From positions 1-61,699 of the forward strand of contig NZ_JAHKRA010000020.1 in assembly GCF_019345525.1 (NCBI RefSeq): a DNA stretch of 61,699 bases, read 5' to 3'. Of the stretch, positions 43,725-53,357 are shown piece after piece (position 1 is the stretch's first letter; each line of letters opens with the position of its first letter). The DNA comes from Flavobacterium sp. NKUCC04_CG. GTDB lineage: Bacteria; Bacteroidota; Bacteroidia; Flavobacteriales; Flavobacteriaceae. The position numbers and the translations under genes were made by a program. Under the pieces are notes generated by a model. It had not been told where the DNA came from and did not search any database. It was given only the letters and a program-made list of their open reading frames with translations.

Positions 43725-44399
43725 TTAGTTTCTTCTCCCCATATATATCATTACATAATACAACAACGTACCAATAGATGCCAATGCAGCTACTAAATAG
43801 GTTCTTGCAGCCCAAGTCAAAGAGTCTTTGGCTCCAGCATGTTCTTGCTGCGTCAACATATGCTTGTTTTCAAGCCATTTTAAGGCTCTATGACTCGCAT
43901 CGTACTCAACAGGTAACGTGATGATAGAAAACAGCGTAGTCATCGCAAAAAGGATAATTCCCACCAATAGCAATTGTGGAAAAGTATTTAACATCAATAT
44001 CCCAGCCAATAGAATCCACTGCATATAGGATGAGGCTACACTTACAACTGGTACCAACTTCGAGCGCATTTCCAACCATCTATAGGCTGTTGCATGTTGC
44101 ACGGCATGTCCAACTTCGTGAGCCGCTACTGCTGCTGCTGCTGCATTTCGTTCGTTGTATACAGCTTCACTTAAATTCACCGTTTTATCGGCAGGGTTAT
44201 AATGGTCTGTCAAACGACCCGGTGTCGATATAACTCTTACATCTCTAATCCCGTGGTCAGATAACATTTTTTGAGCAATTTCCGCTCCACTCATTCCATT
44301 TTGCAATTGCAATTTAGAATATTTTTCAAATTTACTTTTTAATCGAGCACCAACAAGCCAACTTGCCAGCATGATTATTCCCATTAATATAAATCCCAT
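43725..44399 (-). CDS. Membrane zinc metallopeptidase (YugP-like)
   Basis: 224 residues with hydrophobic segments at the N-terminus and in the second half. The zinc motif is AAHEVGHAVQHA (HExxH), preceded by the family stretch TPGRLTDHYNPADKTVNLSE. Relatives are inner-membrane neutral zinc peptidases of unknown target. ATG 44399 (MGFILMG) is preferred to ATG 44453: the minus-strand box TAATTTTG at 44458-44451 would place transcription start near 44444, after the longer start codon. Confidence 0.88.
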   Translation of the reverse strand: MGFILMGIIMLASWLVGARLKSKFEKYSKLQLQNGMSGAEIAQKMLSDHGIRDVRVISTPGRLTDHYNPADKTVNLSEAVYNERNAAAAAVAAHEVGHAVQHATAYRWLEMRSKLVPVVSVASSYMQWILLAGILMLNTFPQLLLVGIILFAMTTLFSIITLPVEYDASHRALKWLENKHMLTQQEHAGAKDSLTWAARTYLVAALASIGTLLYYVMIYMGRRN

Positions 44400-44450
44400 C
44401 TCTATATTTTTTTTTATATATGTGTTATAAATATATAACAAATCTTGCGC

Positions 44451-44458
44451 CAAAATTA
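44451..44458 (-). promoter_or_regulatory. -7 box TAATTTTG for the zinc peptidase gene
   Basis: Minus-strand TAnnTTTG; leader of about 45 bases to the ATG at 44399. Confidence 0.45.
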
Positions 44459-44480
44459 CATTTCGACAAGTTGTCAGTAA

Positions 44481-44512
44481 AAAAAAAAGGCTGTTCCAAA
44501 AGAACAGCCTTT
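44481..44512 (-). terminator. Terminator of the rimP-nusA-infB operon
   Basis: AAAGGCTGTTC pairs with GAACAGCCTTT around a 5-base loop; on the minus strand a run of 10 T follows. Confidence 0.9.
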
Positions 44513-44534
44513 AATAAATATATTTAAAAAAACT

Positions 44535-47459
44535 TTACAATTTCTTTTTCACTTCCACTTGTTGGAAAGCTTCAATTAAATCAAGCTCTTTAATATCGTT
44601 GTAATTCTTCACTTGAATACCACAATCGTATCCTTTAGATACCTCTTTTACATCGTCTTTAAAACGTCTTAAAGCGGTTAATTCACCTGTATAAATCACT
44701 ACACCCTCGCGGATTAAGCGGATTTTAGAATTTCTAAAGATTTTACCATCGGTAACCATACATCCTGCAATAGTACCAATTTTAGAGATTTTAAACAACT
44801 CTCTAATTTCAGCAGTACCTGTAACTTCTTCTTTCATAACTGGAGAAAGCATGCCTTCCATAGCGTCTCTTAAGTCGTCAATTGCATCATAAATGATGGA
44901 GTAGTTTCTGATATCAATTTCTTCTTTATCTGCCAATTGTTTCGCATTACCCATTGGTCGAACATTAAATCCGATAATGATTGCATCAGATGCTGATGCC
45001 AACAATACGTCAGATTCTGTAATAGCTCCAACACCTTTGTGGATAATATTGATTTGAATTTCTTCAGTAGACAATTTAGAGAAGGAATCAGAAAGTGCTT
45101 CAACAGAACCATCCACATCCCCTTTTAATATAATATTCAACTCTTTAAAGTCACCTAAAGCAATACGACGTCCAATCTCAGCCAAAGTAATATGTCTTTG
45201 TGCTCTTACAGATTGCTCGCGAATCAACTGCGTACGTTTTGCAGCAATTTGTTTTGCTTCACGCTCTTCTAAGAATACGTTGAACTTATCACCAGCAGTA
45301 GGTGCGCCATCTAATCCCAATACAGAAATTGGTTTAGAAGGTCCCGCCTCTTTAACCGCATTTCCTCTTTCGTCATGCATCGCTCTAACCTTACCGTGAT
45401 GTTTACCTGCTAACATATAGTCTCCTACACGTAAAGTACCCGATTGAACTAAAACAGTAGAAACAAATCCTCTACCTTTATCTAAGAATGCCTCAACTAC
45501 AGTACCAACAGCTAATTTATCTGGATTTGCAGTAAGCTCTAACATCTCTGCTTCAAGCAATACTTTTTCCAAAAGTTCTTTTACACCAATACCTTTTTTG
45601 GCTGAAATATCTTGTGATTGGTAAGTACCTCCCCAAGCTTCAACCAACAAGTTCATTGCGGCTAATTTTTCTTTAATTTTCTCTGGATTTGCAGTATCCT
45701 TATCGATTTTGTTGATTGCGAAGATTAAAGGAACACCAGCTGCTTGCGCATGGCTAATTGCTTCTTTAGTCTGTGGCATGATGTCATCATCCGCCGCAAT
45801 TACAATAATAACGATATCGGTAACTTGCGCACCACGTGCACGCATGGCTGTAAAGGCCTCGTGACCTGGTGTATCTAGGAAGGTAATTTGTTGACCACCT
45901 TCTAGCGTTACTCCATAAGCACCAATATGCTGTGTAATACCTCCTGATTCTCCAGTAATAACGTTTGTATTACGGATGTAATCCAATAAAGATGTTTTAC
46001 CGTGATCCACGTGTCCCATTACGGTAACAATTGGAGCTCTTGGTTTTAAATCTTCTGCATTATCAACTACTTCTTCAATTGATTCTTCAATATCTGTTGT
46101 TGTAAATTCTACTTCGAATCCAAATTCGTCAGCAACTATCGTTAAAGTTTCCGCATCCAAACGCTGGTTCATGGTAACCATGATACCCAAAGACATACAA
46201 GTTCCAATTACTTTAGTAATCGGCACATCCATCATGGTTGCTACTTCTCCAACAGTAACAAATTCTGTTACCTTTAAAGTTTTGCTTCCTTCTTCGATAG
46301 CTCTTTGTTCGTCATCCGTTTTCTTACGGTGCGTATCTCTTTTATCTCTACGATATTTAGCAGCTTTAGAACGGTTTCCTTTTCCTTGTAAACGCTCAAG
46401 GGTCTCTTTAATTTGGTTTTTAACCTCTTCTTCTGTAGGCTCAACTTTTACAACTGGCGCTGCATTTCTGTTGTTATTACCTTTATAGTTTGGAGATGTT
46501 CTGTTACCAAATTTATTTCCAGCTCCAGCTGGTCTTGGAGCACCACCACCAGCGGCGTTTGCCGTACCTGTGTTAGCTCCTGGTTTAGAAGGAATTCTCT
46601 TTCTCTTATTTTTAGCGGCAGCGGCAGCTCCTGCAGCACCAGGCTTAGCAGCTACTCCACCTTTTTTAGCATCGTCTTTCTTCGGTTCTTCCTTCTTCTT
46701 TTTAGGCTTGTTAAACTGAGACAAATCGATCGTTTGTCCCGTAAAAGTAGTTCCTGAAAGTTTTTGGTAGTTTGTCTTCACCACTTCTTCTTCGGTAGCG
46801 GCATCTTTTGACTCCCCTTCTGTAGATATTGTTTTCACCTCTGAAACTTTTAATTCTGTTGGTTTTTCAACAGCCGGTTTGTCTTCTGAAACAGCGGCAA
46901 CAGCAGCCTTTTCCGTAGCCATTTCCTTTTTGTCAGAAACCACTACTTTTTTATCGACAACAGCACCTTGCGTCTTGGTTTTTTTCTCTACAGGTTTGTG
47001 TTCCTGTTCTTCTTTTTTACCTTCCACAATTTCTGGCTTTACCTGTTTTTTAACCACTGTATCGTCTGAAGAAACTTTAGTTTTTTTAGGTTCAAGATCA
47101 ATTTTACCAACAGGTTTAATGGCCGCAATAGCTTCTGCTTTTGCACGAATAACCTCTTGTTCGCGTTTAATACGCTCCTCGTCTTGTTTGCGTTTTACTT
47201 CAATTTCTCTATCGCGCTCTACTTTAAGCGCTTCTTTTTCCTTTCTCTTCTCTTCACTCACTTCTATAGAAGCTTCTTTCTTCCCCTTGTCGGCAGAGAA
47301 TTGTTTACACAAAACACCGTATTCCTCTTTAGATATCTTAGCATTCGGACTTGCTTCAATCTCAAAACCTTTAGTTTTCAGATAATCCACAGCTCTATCT
47401 AGAGAAATATTTAATTCCCTTAAAACTTGATTTATTCTTTTTACTCTTTCTTCAGACAT
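44535..47459 (-). CDS. infB: Translation initiation factor IF-2
   Basis: 974 residues. IF-2 brings initiator tRNA to the ribosome and hydrolyses GTP on subunit joining. The N-terminal ~400 residues are low-complexity, Lys/Glu- and then Gly/Ala/Asn-rich, with an IF2-N module at the very start ([20 protein letters not shown]). The G domain shows [27 protein letters not shown] and NKIDK, then the beta-barrel and C-terminal tRNA-binding domains. It is the last gene of the rimP-nusA-infB operon, 45 bp after nusA. Confidence 0.98.
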   Translation of the reverse strand: MSEERVKRINQVLRELNISLDRAVDYLKTKGFEIEASPNAKISKEEYGVLCKQFSADKGKKEASIEVSEEKRKEKEALKVERDREIEVKRKQDEERIKREQEVIRAKAEAIAAIKPVGKIDLEPKKTKVSSDDTVVKKQVKPEIVEGKKEEQEHKPVEKKTKTQGAVVDKKVVVSDKKEMATEKAAVAAVSEDKPAVEKPTELKVSEVKTISTEGESKDAATEEEVVKTNYQKLSGTTFTGQTIDLSQFNKPKKKKEEPKKDDAKKGGVAAKPGAAGAAAAAKNKRKRIPSKPGANTGTANAAGGGAPRPAGAGNKFGNRTSPNYKGNNNRNAAPVVKVEPTEEEVKNQIKETLERLQGKGNRSKAAKYRRDKRDTHRKKTDDEQRAIEEGSKTLKVTEFVTVGEVATMMDVPITKVIGTCMSLGIMVTMNQRLDAETLTIVADEFGFEVEFTTTDIEESIEEVVDNAEDLKPRAPIVTVMGHVDHGKTSLLDYIRNTNVITGESGGITQHIGAYGVTLEGGQQITFLDTPGHEAFTAMRARGAQVTDIVIIVIAADDDIMPQTKEAISHAQAAGVPLIFAINKIDKDTANPEKIKEKLAAMNLLVEAWGGTYQSQDISAKKGIGVKELLEKVLLEAEMLELTANPDKLAVGTVVEAFLDKGRGFVSTVLVQSGTLRVGDYMLAGKHHGKVRAMHDERGNAVKEAGPSKPISVLGLDGAPTAGDKFNVFLEEREAKQIAAKRTQLIREQSVRAQRHITLAEIGRRIALGDFKELNIILKGDVDGSVEALSDSFSKLSTEEIQINIIHKGVGAITESDVLLASASDAIIIGFNVRPMGNAKQLADKEEIDIRNYSIIYDAIDDLRDAMEGMLSPVMKEEVTGTAEIRELFKISKIGTIAGCMVTDGKIFRNSKIRLIREGVVIYTGELTALRRFKDDVKEVSKGYDCGIQVKNYNDIKELDLIEAFQQVEVKKKL

Positions 47460-47504
47460 ATTATCTTTTTAGTGTATTTTAATGAGTTGTGTTGATGTTT
47501 TTTC

Positions 47505-48749
47505 CTAGTCTTCAAACTCTTCCTTAAGAATTCGTATTACTTCAAGAATGGTTTCTTCTTCAAGATCGGTTCTTCTTACTAAATCGGCAACATCTTGTTT
47601 TAGAATACTTCTCGCAGTATCCAATCCAATTTTAGCAAACTCATCAATTACCCAGCTCTCTATTTCATCCTTGAATTCTGATAATTCAACGTCATCGTCA
47701 CTCGAAAGGTCTGCAGCATCTCTCATTACGTCTAATTCATAGCCCGTAAGTAAGCCTGCTAGCTTAATGTTTTGACCACCACGACCAATTGCCTTAGAAA
47801 CTTCCTCAATGTTTAAATAAACACTAGCTTTTTTCGCTACTTCATCCAACTTAATCATATTGATTTTCGCAGGACTCAAGGCTCTTGTAATAAATAATTG
47901 TGTGTTCGTGGTATAATTGATAACATCAATATTTTCATTCCCTAACTCTCGAACAATTCCGTGTATCCTTGACCCCTTCATACCAACACAAGCACCTACA
48001 GGATCAATTCTATCATCGTATGAATCTACGGCAACCTTAGCTTTTTCCCCTGGGATACGAACCACCTTTTTAATAGTGATTAGTCCATCAGCAACTTCTG
48101 GGATTTCTTGTTCAAATAATTTTTCTAAAAACTTCTCAGAAGTTCTAGACATAATAATTTGAGGTTTATTACCTTTTAATTCTACACTCTCTATTATTCC
48201 ACGCACTGTATCTCCTTTTCTAAAGAAATCAGCCGGGATTTGTTTTTCTTTTGGAAGTATAATCTCATTCCCTTCATCATCTACCAAAATTACTGCTTTC
48301 GGACGTACATGGTGCACTTCTGCAGCATAAACTTCATCAACCAGGTCTTTAAATTGTTTGTAAAGGTTGGTATTATCATGTTCATGGATTTTTGAAATCA
48401 AATTTTGACGCAAGGCCAAAATAGCTCTTCTTCCCAATTGTATTAATTTTACTTCCTCAGATACATCTTCACCTACTTCAAAATCTGGCTCAATTTTTCT
48501 AGCTTCAGAAAGGGAAATCTCGGAATTCTCATCTTCCACCTCTCCGTCTGCTACTACTACACGATTTCTCCAGATTTCCATATCACCCTTATCCGGATTG
48601 ATAATGATATCAAAATTATCATCTGAACCGTACTTCTTTTTCAATGCATTTCTAAATACATCTTCCAAAATTGCCATTAGTGTAACTCTGTCGATAAGTT
48701 TATCGTCTTTAAACTCTGAAAATGATTCAATTAATGCAATATTTTCCAT
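47505..48749 (-). CDS. nusA: Transcription termination/antitermination factor NusA
   Basis: 414 residues: N-terminal RNA-polymerase-binding domain, S1 domain (VRGIIESVELKGNKPQIIMS), KH1 (GACVGMKGSRIHGIVRELGN) and KH2 (SKAIGRGGQNIKLAGLLTGY), then a short acidic tail. It lacks the two C-terminal acidic repeats of E. coli NusA, as is usual outside Proteobacteria. It sits 14 bp after rimP. NusA affects hairpin-dependent termination, and a terminator-like hairpin lies in this operon's own leader. Confidence 0.97.
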   Translation of the reverse strand: MENIALIESFSEFKDDKLIDRVTLMAILEDVFRNALKKKYGSDDNFDIIINPDKGDMEIWRNRVVVADGEVEDENSEISLSEARKIEPDFEVGEDVSEEVKLIQLGRRAILALRQNLISKIHEHDNTNLYKQFKDLVDEVYAAEVHHVRPKAVILVDDEGNEIILPKEKQIPADFFRKGDTVRGIIESVELKGNKPQIIMSRTSEKFLEKLFEQEIPEVADGLITIKKVVRIPGEKAKVAVDSYDDRIDPVGACVGMKGSRIHGIVRELGNENIDVINYTTNTQLFITRALSPAKINMIKLDEVAKKASVYLNIEEVSKAIGRGGQNIKLAGLLTGYELDVMRDAADLSSDDDVELSEFKDEIESWVIDEFAKIGLDTARSILKQDVADLVRRTDLEEETILEVIRILKEEFED

Positions 48750-48763
48750 GCAATCTATTTTAT

Positions 48764-49231
48764 TTAAAATGAAATTATAACAATCGCTTCTTTTACATCG
48801 GAGATGGAAAGGCTCAGCTTTTTTTCTACAGTCACTTTCCCCTTACCTATGGCTTTAGGCTCTCTAGCCTTCCACTCTAAAAACAGGTTTTCCTCATCCG
48901 AATCGACCAAAGTTGCTTCATACACCGTTTGATCGAGGGTTGTTATTTTTAGTTTTCTTCCAACATTTTTTTTATATTGTCTAGGAAGCTTCAAAGGACT
49001 TGTAGCACCTGCAGAAGCCACTTCTAAAGAAAAATCGTGCTCTTCCCGATCTAAATTTTGATCTATAGCACGACTAATATTAATACAGTCTTGCAATATC
49101 ACACCTTGATCACCATCAATTATCACACTGATCTTGGCGTCGTCAGAAATCGAAAAATCTATCAAAAATAATGATGGATACTCCGCTAACCCCTGATTCA
49201 ACAACTCTTTTACTTTTTCTTTAAATGTCAT
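48764..49231 (-). CDS. rimP: Ribosome maturation factor RimP
   Basis: 155 residues, matching the usual length. It helps 30S subunit assembly. The N-terminal alpha/beta domain (IIDGDQGVILQDCINISRAI) and the C-terminal SH3-like domain (EVASAGATSPLKLPRQYKKN) are both present. I use ATG 49231 (MTFKEKV) instead of 49297: the promoter box lies at 49302-49295 and the leader hairpin at 49264-49245, both inside the longer frame. It is first in the operon. Confidence 0.95.
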   Translation of the reverse strand: MTFKEKVKELLNQGLAEYPSLFLIDFSISDDAKISVIIDGDQGVILQDCINISRAIDQNLDREEHDFSLEVASAGATSPLKLPRQYKKNVGRKLKITTLDQTVYEATLVDSDEENLFLEWKAREPKAIGKGKVTVEKKLSLSISDVKEAIVIISF

Positions 49232-49244
49232 ATTTCTATAAAAA

Positions 49245-49264
49245 GAGGGGACACCCGTCCCCTC
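49245..49264 (-). promoter_or_regulatory. Terminator-like hairpin in the rimP-nusA-infB leader
   Basis: GAGGGGAC and GTCCCCTC form an 8-bp GC-rich stem with a 4-base loop; on the minus strand TTTTTAT follows, then the rimP ATG 13 bases after the stem. No minus-strand gene lies upstream that it could terminate, so it acts on the operon's own leader: an attenuator, or a translation-control hairpin. Confidence 0.7.
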
Positions 49265-49294
49265 ATTATTTAGTTTAACTAATAAATAACGCCA

Positions 49295-49302
49295 CAAAGA
49301 TA
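49295..49302 (-). promoter_or_regulatory. -7 box TATCTTTG for rimP-nusA-infB
   Basis: Minus-strand TAnnTTTG; leader of about 57 bases that contains the hairpin at 49264-49245. Confidence 0.5.
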
Positions 49303-49327
49303 CTATTTTTTTTATACAATTAAAACT

Positions 49328-49359
49328 TTTGATAATTGATAATTATATTATTAACTTTA
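49328..49359 (+). promoter_or_regulatory. Promoter of the universal stress protein gene
   Basis: TTTG at 49328-49331, 20 bases, then TAACTTTA (variant of TAnnTTTG) at 49352-49359. Confidence 0.5.
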
Positions 49360-49406
49360 TAAATTAGAAATAAAACCTATTAATTTCAATACCCTTAACC
49401 AAAACT

Positions 49407-50234
49407 ATGAAAAAAATACTTGTACCCACAGATTTCTCTCCGCATGCAAATAGCGCTTTACACGCTGCTGCAGTTATCGCAAAAAAATGCAATGCTGAAG
49501 TAATTTTACTACACATTATCGAATTACCTCAACAAGCTACAGATGAAATTTCGGTAGGAGCAGAAATACCAGAGGTAATGTTTTTTAAAAATGCCGCAGA
49601 AAACAGACTTGCTCAATTGGCGCATTCACCAATTCTCGAAGGGCTAAAAGTTTCTATGGTTTTAAAATTAGACCGTACCTTTTTAGGTGTTATACAAGTA
49701 GCAGAAGTCAACGAAGTTGATCTGATTATTATGGGATCACACGGCGCAAGTGGCGCAAAAGAAATGTTTATCGGATCCAATACCGAAAAAGTAGTTCGTT
49801 CCTCTGAAGTTCCTGTTTTAGTAATTAAAGAACAATTGAGCACTTTTGAAGTTAAGGATTTCATATTTGCCTCCGATTTCTCAGAAGACATGAAAGCACC
49901 CTTTTTAAAGGCACTAAAATTCAATAAAGTATTCGGCTCCAAACTACACTTGTTGATGATAAACACACCGAACAACTTTAAAACAACCCAGGTTGCCGAA
50001 GAGCAACTGGCTGCGTTTTTATCAGATGTTAACGAACAAGAGTACGACTTATCCATATACAACGATATTTCTATAGAAAAAGGTATTTTAAATTATGCCA
50101 AGAAAATCAATGCCGACTTAATCGGAGTGAGCACCCACGGCAGAAAGGGAATATCACATTTCCTAAACGGAAGTATTACCGAAGATTTGGTTAACCATTC
50201 AGCGACTTCAGTACTTACTTTTAAAATAAAGTAA
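49407..50234 (+). CDS. Universal stress protein (two UspA domains)
   Basis: 275 residues in two UspA domains. Domain 1 (~1-145) begins KKILVPTDFSPHANSALHAA and has the ATP-binding pattern GSHGASGAKEMFIGSNTEKV (G-2x-G-9x-G-S/T), suggesting ATP binding. Domain 2 (~150-275) begins FIFASDFSED and has GVSTHGRKGISHFLNGSITE, also nearly complete. Such cytoplasmic proteins respond to energy and oxidative stress. It is monocistronic, divergent from the rimP operon, and ends at a terminator shared with the convergent HD gene. Confidence 0.94.
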   Translation: MKKILVPTDFSPHANSALHAAAVIAKKCNAEVILLHIIELPQQATDEISVGAEIPEVMFFKNAAENRLAQLAHSPILEGLKVSMVLKLDRTFLGVIQVAEVNEVDLIIMGSHGASGAKEMFIGSNTEKVVRSSEVPVLVIKEQLSTFEVKDFIFASDFSEDMKAPFLKALKFNKVFGSKLHLLMINTPNNFKTTQVAEEQLAAFLSDVNEQEYDLSIYNDISIEKGILNYAKKINADLIGVSTHGRKGISHFLNGSITEDLVNHSATSVLTFKIK

Positions 50235-50298
50235 TACCAAAAAACTCAAGAATGACTTTCGATTTTTCCACTAACGAACTACCGATGTCTATATAGCT

Positions 50299-50340
50299 AA
50301 AAAAAACAGGCTTGTCTTTTACAGACAGCCTGTTTTTTTT
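50299..50340. terminator. Terminator between the stress protein and HD genes
   Basis: A-run, ACAGGCTTGTC paired with GACAGCCTGT (one bulged base), then nine T. Confidence 0.85.
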
Positions 50341-50990
50341 TATTTATCTCCTTGCCATTCACTATAAAATTGAGACAAGAACAGCTCCATAAATCGATGC
50401 CTTTCATTGGCAATTTCCTTGGCCGCTGGGGTATTCATTCGATCTTTTAACAACAATAATTTTTCATAAAAATGATTTAATGTCGGTCCATTATCCGCCT
50501 TATACTCCTCCTTAGACATCGCCATTTTTGGCGCCACATCAGGGTCATAGAGCACTCTGTTTTTAAAGCCTCCATAATTAAATGCACGTGCAATTCCAAT
50601 AGCCCCCAAAGCATCTAATCGATCCGCATCTTGAACAATCTGTAACTCTAAGGAATTAAACTTGTTTTCGAAATTCCCTCCCTTAAATGAGATGTTTTCA
50701 ATGATGCGAACCACCTGCGTCACCACTTCTTCAGCAACACCTATAGATTCAAGGAACACTTGGGCTTTCTTGGGACCAACCTGTTCATCTCCATCATTAA
50801 ACTTACTATCTGCTATATCATGTAAAAGCGATGATAATTTTACTACTAAAAAATCGCATTTTGGACTGTTTTCAGCAATTAATAAGGCATTCTTGTAAAC
50901 GCGCTCTATATGAAACCAATCATGACCTCCTTCTGCTCCTTCCAATTCCGCTTTTACATAAGCTATGGTCTTTGCAACATACTCTTCCAT
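50340..50990 (-). CDS. HD-domain phosphohydrolase (YedJ-like)
   Basis: 216 residues. Metal ligands are visible: HDWFHIERV (His, and H of the first helix), LLHDIADSKF (HD pair), and QDADRLDALGAIGIARAF (Asp). Such HD proteins hydrolyse nucleotides or phosphate esters; the substrate is unknown. The stop codon is inside the shared terminator region. It starts 11 bp after the desaturase gene, in the same operon. Confidence 0.9.
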   Translation of the reverse strand: MEEYVAKTIAYVKAELEGAEGGHDWFHIERVYKNALLIAENSPKCDFLVVKLSSLLHDIADSKFNDGDEQVGPKKAQVFLESIGVAEEVVTQVVRIIENISFKGGNFENKFNSLELQIVQDADRLDALGAIGIARAFNYGGFKNRVLYDPDVAPKMAMSKEEYKADNGPTLNHFYEKLLLLKDRMNTPAAKEIANERHRFMELFLSQFYSEWQGDK

Positions 50991-51001
50991 GAAATATACT
51001 G

Positions 51002-51991
51002 TTATTTAATCAAAGCAGGCTGCACCCACTTAAACACATGCGGCTCGCGTGTAACCACCATACGTTCTGCAATTTTTGTCATACGCCCGGGTAATTTCAT
51101 CAAGTAATCGCGTGCTTTTTCTGCATCGTCAGTCAAATTGGTCATTTTGTCAATTTGCCATTTCTCAATTAACTTCTGCATAATATCAACGTAATCCATC
51201 GCGGTATATACCCCAATTCGCTGCGCTGAATCGGAAAATTGCTCAAAAGCATCTCCGATTTTACCCCCCGACTCTCTAATTAAATTAGCCGGCATGGTAA
51301 TTTTGCGTTTCATCATATAATGAAAAGCCAACATCATTTCACTTGGATCAACCTTAAAAATTCGGTCAACAAACTCCGTATATGCATGGTGATGTCTCAT
51401 CTCGTCTCCCGCAATTAATCTACAAATTTTAGACAATTTATGATCTCCATATTTCTTAGCCAATTGCGCTACTCTATTGTGAGAAACATAAGTTGCTAAT
51501 TCCTGAAAACTTGTGAAGACAAAGTTCTTATAAGGATCACGATCCGTTCCTGGATCAAATCCATCGTTTAGCAAATGATGTGTAGTGATTTCAACTTCTT
51601 TCATATTTACCCTTCCAGATAAGTATAAATATTTATTCAACAAGTCGCCGTGACGATTTTCTTCACCAGTCCACTGTCTAATCCATTTCCCCCAACCGTT
51701 GTCGGTTTTTTGATCAATCCCCTCTACATCCATCAACCAAGACTCATAAGTAGGCAAGGCTTCTTCTGTAATGGTATCTCCAACCAAAACAACCCAAAAA
51801 TCATAAGGCAATTCTTTGGCAAACTCTCTTAACTCTTTGACATCTTCAAAGAAAGTTTCACTCTGAGAATCTGGCAATAAATCTGAGGGTTGCCAAATTT
51901 TCTCAACCGGTATTAAATAGTTCTCCACGAAACTATCAATATTTTTTTCTAGAAATTGCATCACTTCTAGACGAACATTTTTAATTGACAT
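51002..51991 (-). CDS. Acyl-ACP desaturase (stearoyl-ACP delta-9 type)
   Basis: 329 residues, soluble di-iron enzyme. The iron ligands are in EENRHGDLL (EExxH, ~131) and GDEMRHHHAY (ExxH, ~198), as in plant and actinobacterial FAB2-type desaturases. It inserts a double bond into acyl-ACP and so tunes membrane fluidity. It shares the strand with plsC 76 bp upstream and the HD gene 11 bp downstream. The electron donor, usually ferredoxin, is not encoded nearby. Confidence 0.93.
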   Translation of the reverse strand: MSIKNVRLEVMQFLEKNIDSFVENYLIPVEKIWQPSDLLPDSQSETFFEDVKELREFAKELPYDFWVVLVGDTITEEALPTYESWLMDVEGIDQKTDNGWGKWIRQWTGEENRHGDLLNKYLYLSGRVNMKEVEITTHHLLNDGFDPGTDRDPYKNFVFTSFQELATYVSHNRVAQLAKKYGDHKLSKICRLIAGDEMRHHHAYTEFVDRIFKVDPSEMMLAFHYMMKRKITMPANLIRESGGKIGDAFEQFSDSAQRIGVYTAMDYVDIMQKLIEKWQIDKMTNLTDDAEKARDYLMKLPGRMTKIAERMVVTREPHVFKWVQPALIK

Positions 51992-52066
51992 AATTTCTAG
52001 TTATTTCACCAGACTAAACCACCTCAATCGTTTGGTACTCTTGAGCGGGAAGCGGTGTGTGTATAT

Positions 52067-52798
52067 TTATTTTATTGCTCTTTTTATAGTGTTTTCAACT
52101 TGTTCAAAAAGTTGATCAAATGTATAATCTCTAATAACCACAGGCGCATGCGTAATCACTTCTATCCGATTACCCAGTCCCAATGGGAATTTTCCAAAAC
52201 GCAATAATTTCCAAGAATTATTAATAGTAATTGGAATAACTACAGCATCAGGAGCATATTTACATAATATTTTCATCCCATTTTCGGAAAATCGCTTCGG
52301 TTTTCCATCTCGACTTCTAGTTCCTTCCGGAAATATTACGGCCGCACGACGATACTTTTGAATATACAACCCCAATTCCTTAATAGCAGAAAGGGCTTGT
52401 TTAGAATCTTTTCTATCAATAAGAACGGAACCTCCGTGTCTTAAATTAAATGAAATACTCGGAATTCCTTTCCCCAATTCCTTTTTACTAACAAATTTGG
52501 GATGCGCTGTTCTATAATTCCAAATAATACATGGAATATCAAACATGCTTTGATGATTGACTACAAATATAATAGGCACATTATCCGGTACAACTTCTTT
52601 GTTTTTTACTACATAAGTGGTACCCAAAATATGGGTGCATTTTAATAGTAAGAAATTCAAATAATCAACACTTTTTTTATGAGCCTGATAACCCGAAAGC
52701 TTTAGACACAACCATTGAATTGGATGAAAAACCAACAAACAAATTAAAAAGCACACTAAAAAAATAACACTTAGTGGATAGGAAATGATTTTTTGCAC
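52067..52798 (-). CDS. plsC: 1-acylglycerol-3-phosphate O-acyltransferase
   Basis: 243 residues, PlsC family. It acylates lysophosphatidic acid to phosphatidic acid at the inner membrane. An N-terminal membrane segment (SVIFLVCFLICLLVF) precedes the catalytic NHQSMFD (HX4D, ~72-78), and FPEGTRSRDG (~149-158) binds the substrate phosphate. I set the start at GTG 52798: the in-frame ATG at 52852 lies inside the terminator hairpin of the previous gene and upstream of the -7 box at 52831-52824, so it cannot be on the transcript from that promoter. Confidence 0.92.
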   Translation of the reverse strand: MQKIISYPLSVIFLVCFLICLLVFHPIQWLCLKLSGYQAHKKSVDYLNFLLLKCTHILGTTYVVKNKEVVPDNVPIIFVVNHQSMFDIPCIIWNYRTAHPKFVSKKELGKGIPSISFNLRHGGSVLIDRKDSKQALSAIKELGLYIQKYRRAAVIFPEGTRSRDGKPKRFSENGMKILCKYAPDAVVIPITINNSWKLLRFGKFPLGLGNRIEVITHAPVVIRDYTFDQLFEQVENTIKRAIK

Positions 52799-52823
52799 GT
52801 TGATATAAATATGTTTTACGGAG

Positions 52824-52831
52824 CAAATATA
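52824..52831 (-). promoter_or_regulatory. -7 box TATATTTG for plsC
   Basis: Minus-strand TAnnTTTG, with transcription start near 52817 and GTG start at 52798. Confidence 0.55.
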
Positions 52832-52841
52832 CGTTTTTAAT

Positions 52842-52868
52842 AAAAAAACCACCTAAAAGGTGGTCTTT
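52842..52868 (-). terminator. Terminator after the bacilliredoxin gene
   Basis: On the minus strand ACCACCT pairs with AGGTGGT, then T7. Confidence 0.85.
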
Positions 52869-52871
52869 ATA

Positions 52872-53282
52872 TTAACAGTATTCGTTAAAAGCATCCTTAA
52901 GGTTTTCTGCTATGGTCTCTGCAGGATGACCTTCTATATGATGTCTCTCCAATACATGTACTAATTCTCCATCCTTAAATAAGGCCATACACGGTGATGA
53001 TGGAGGAAAAGGAAACATATGCGTACGTGCCGCATCAACAGCTTCTTTGTCCACTCCTGCGAAAACCGTCACAATTTGATTTGGTTTTTTATCGCCTGTT
53101 AAACTCATCTTTGCTGCCGGTCTCGCATTACGTGCAGCACACCCACAAACAGAGTTTACCACAACTAATGTTGTTCCTTTTTGAGCTAAAGCATTCTCTA
53201 CATCTTCAGCTGTATATAATTCTTGAAAGCCTGCGTCAACTAGTTCCGCACGCATTGGTTTTACAATTTCTTCTGGATACAT
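52872..53282 (-). CDS. BrxA/BrxB family bacilliredoxin
   Basis: 136 residues. Bacilliredoxins (YphP/YqiW, DUF1094) remove bacillithiol from S-bacillithiolated proteins. The active site is [13 protein letters not shown] (CGC, ~46-48), and [11 protein letters not shown] and [11 protein letters not shown] are further family stretches. It is monocistronic with a terminator. The presence of a bacilliredoxin suggests that this organism uses bacillithiol or a similar thiol, as many Bacteroidota do; no biosynthesis genes lie in the window. Confidence 0.95.
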   Translation of the reverse strand: MYPEEIVKPMRAELVDAGFQELYTAEDVENALAQKGTTLVVVNSVCGCAARNARPAAKMSLTGDKKPNQIVTVFAGVDKEAVDAARTHMFPFPPSSPCMALFKDGELVHVLERHHIEGHPAETIAENLKDAFNEYC

Positions 53283-53357
53283 ACTCTTTAAAATAGGTTA
53301 TTCAACAAAGTTACGTTTTTTTTATTAATCAAAATATCCAATTCTCACAAAGTAATG

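Noticed and set aside
46171..47402. Plus-strand long frames inside infB
   Set aside because: They are reverse-strand shadows of the Lys/Glu/Ala-rich IF-2 N-terminus, with Ser/Phe/Leu-rich composition and no domain.
49245..49264. Ordinary gene-end terminator
   Set aside because: No minus-strand gene ends upstream; the neighbour is divergent, so the hairpin can only act on the rimP leader.
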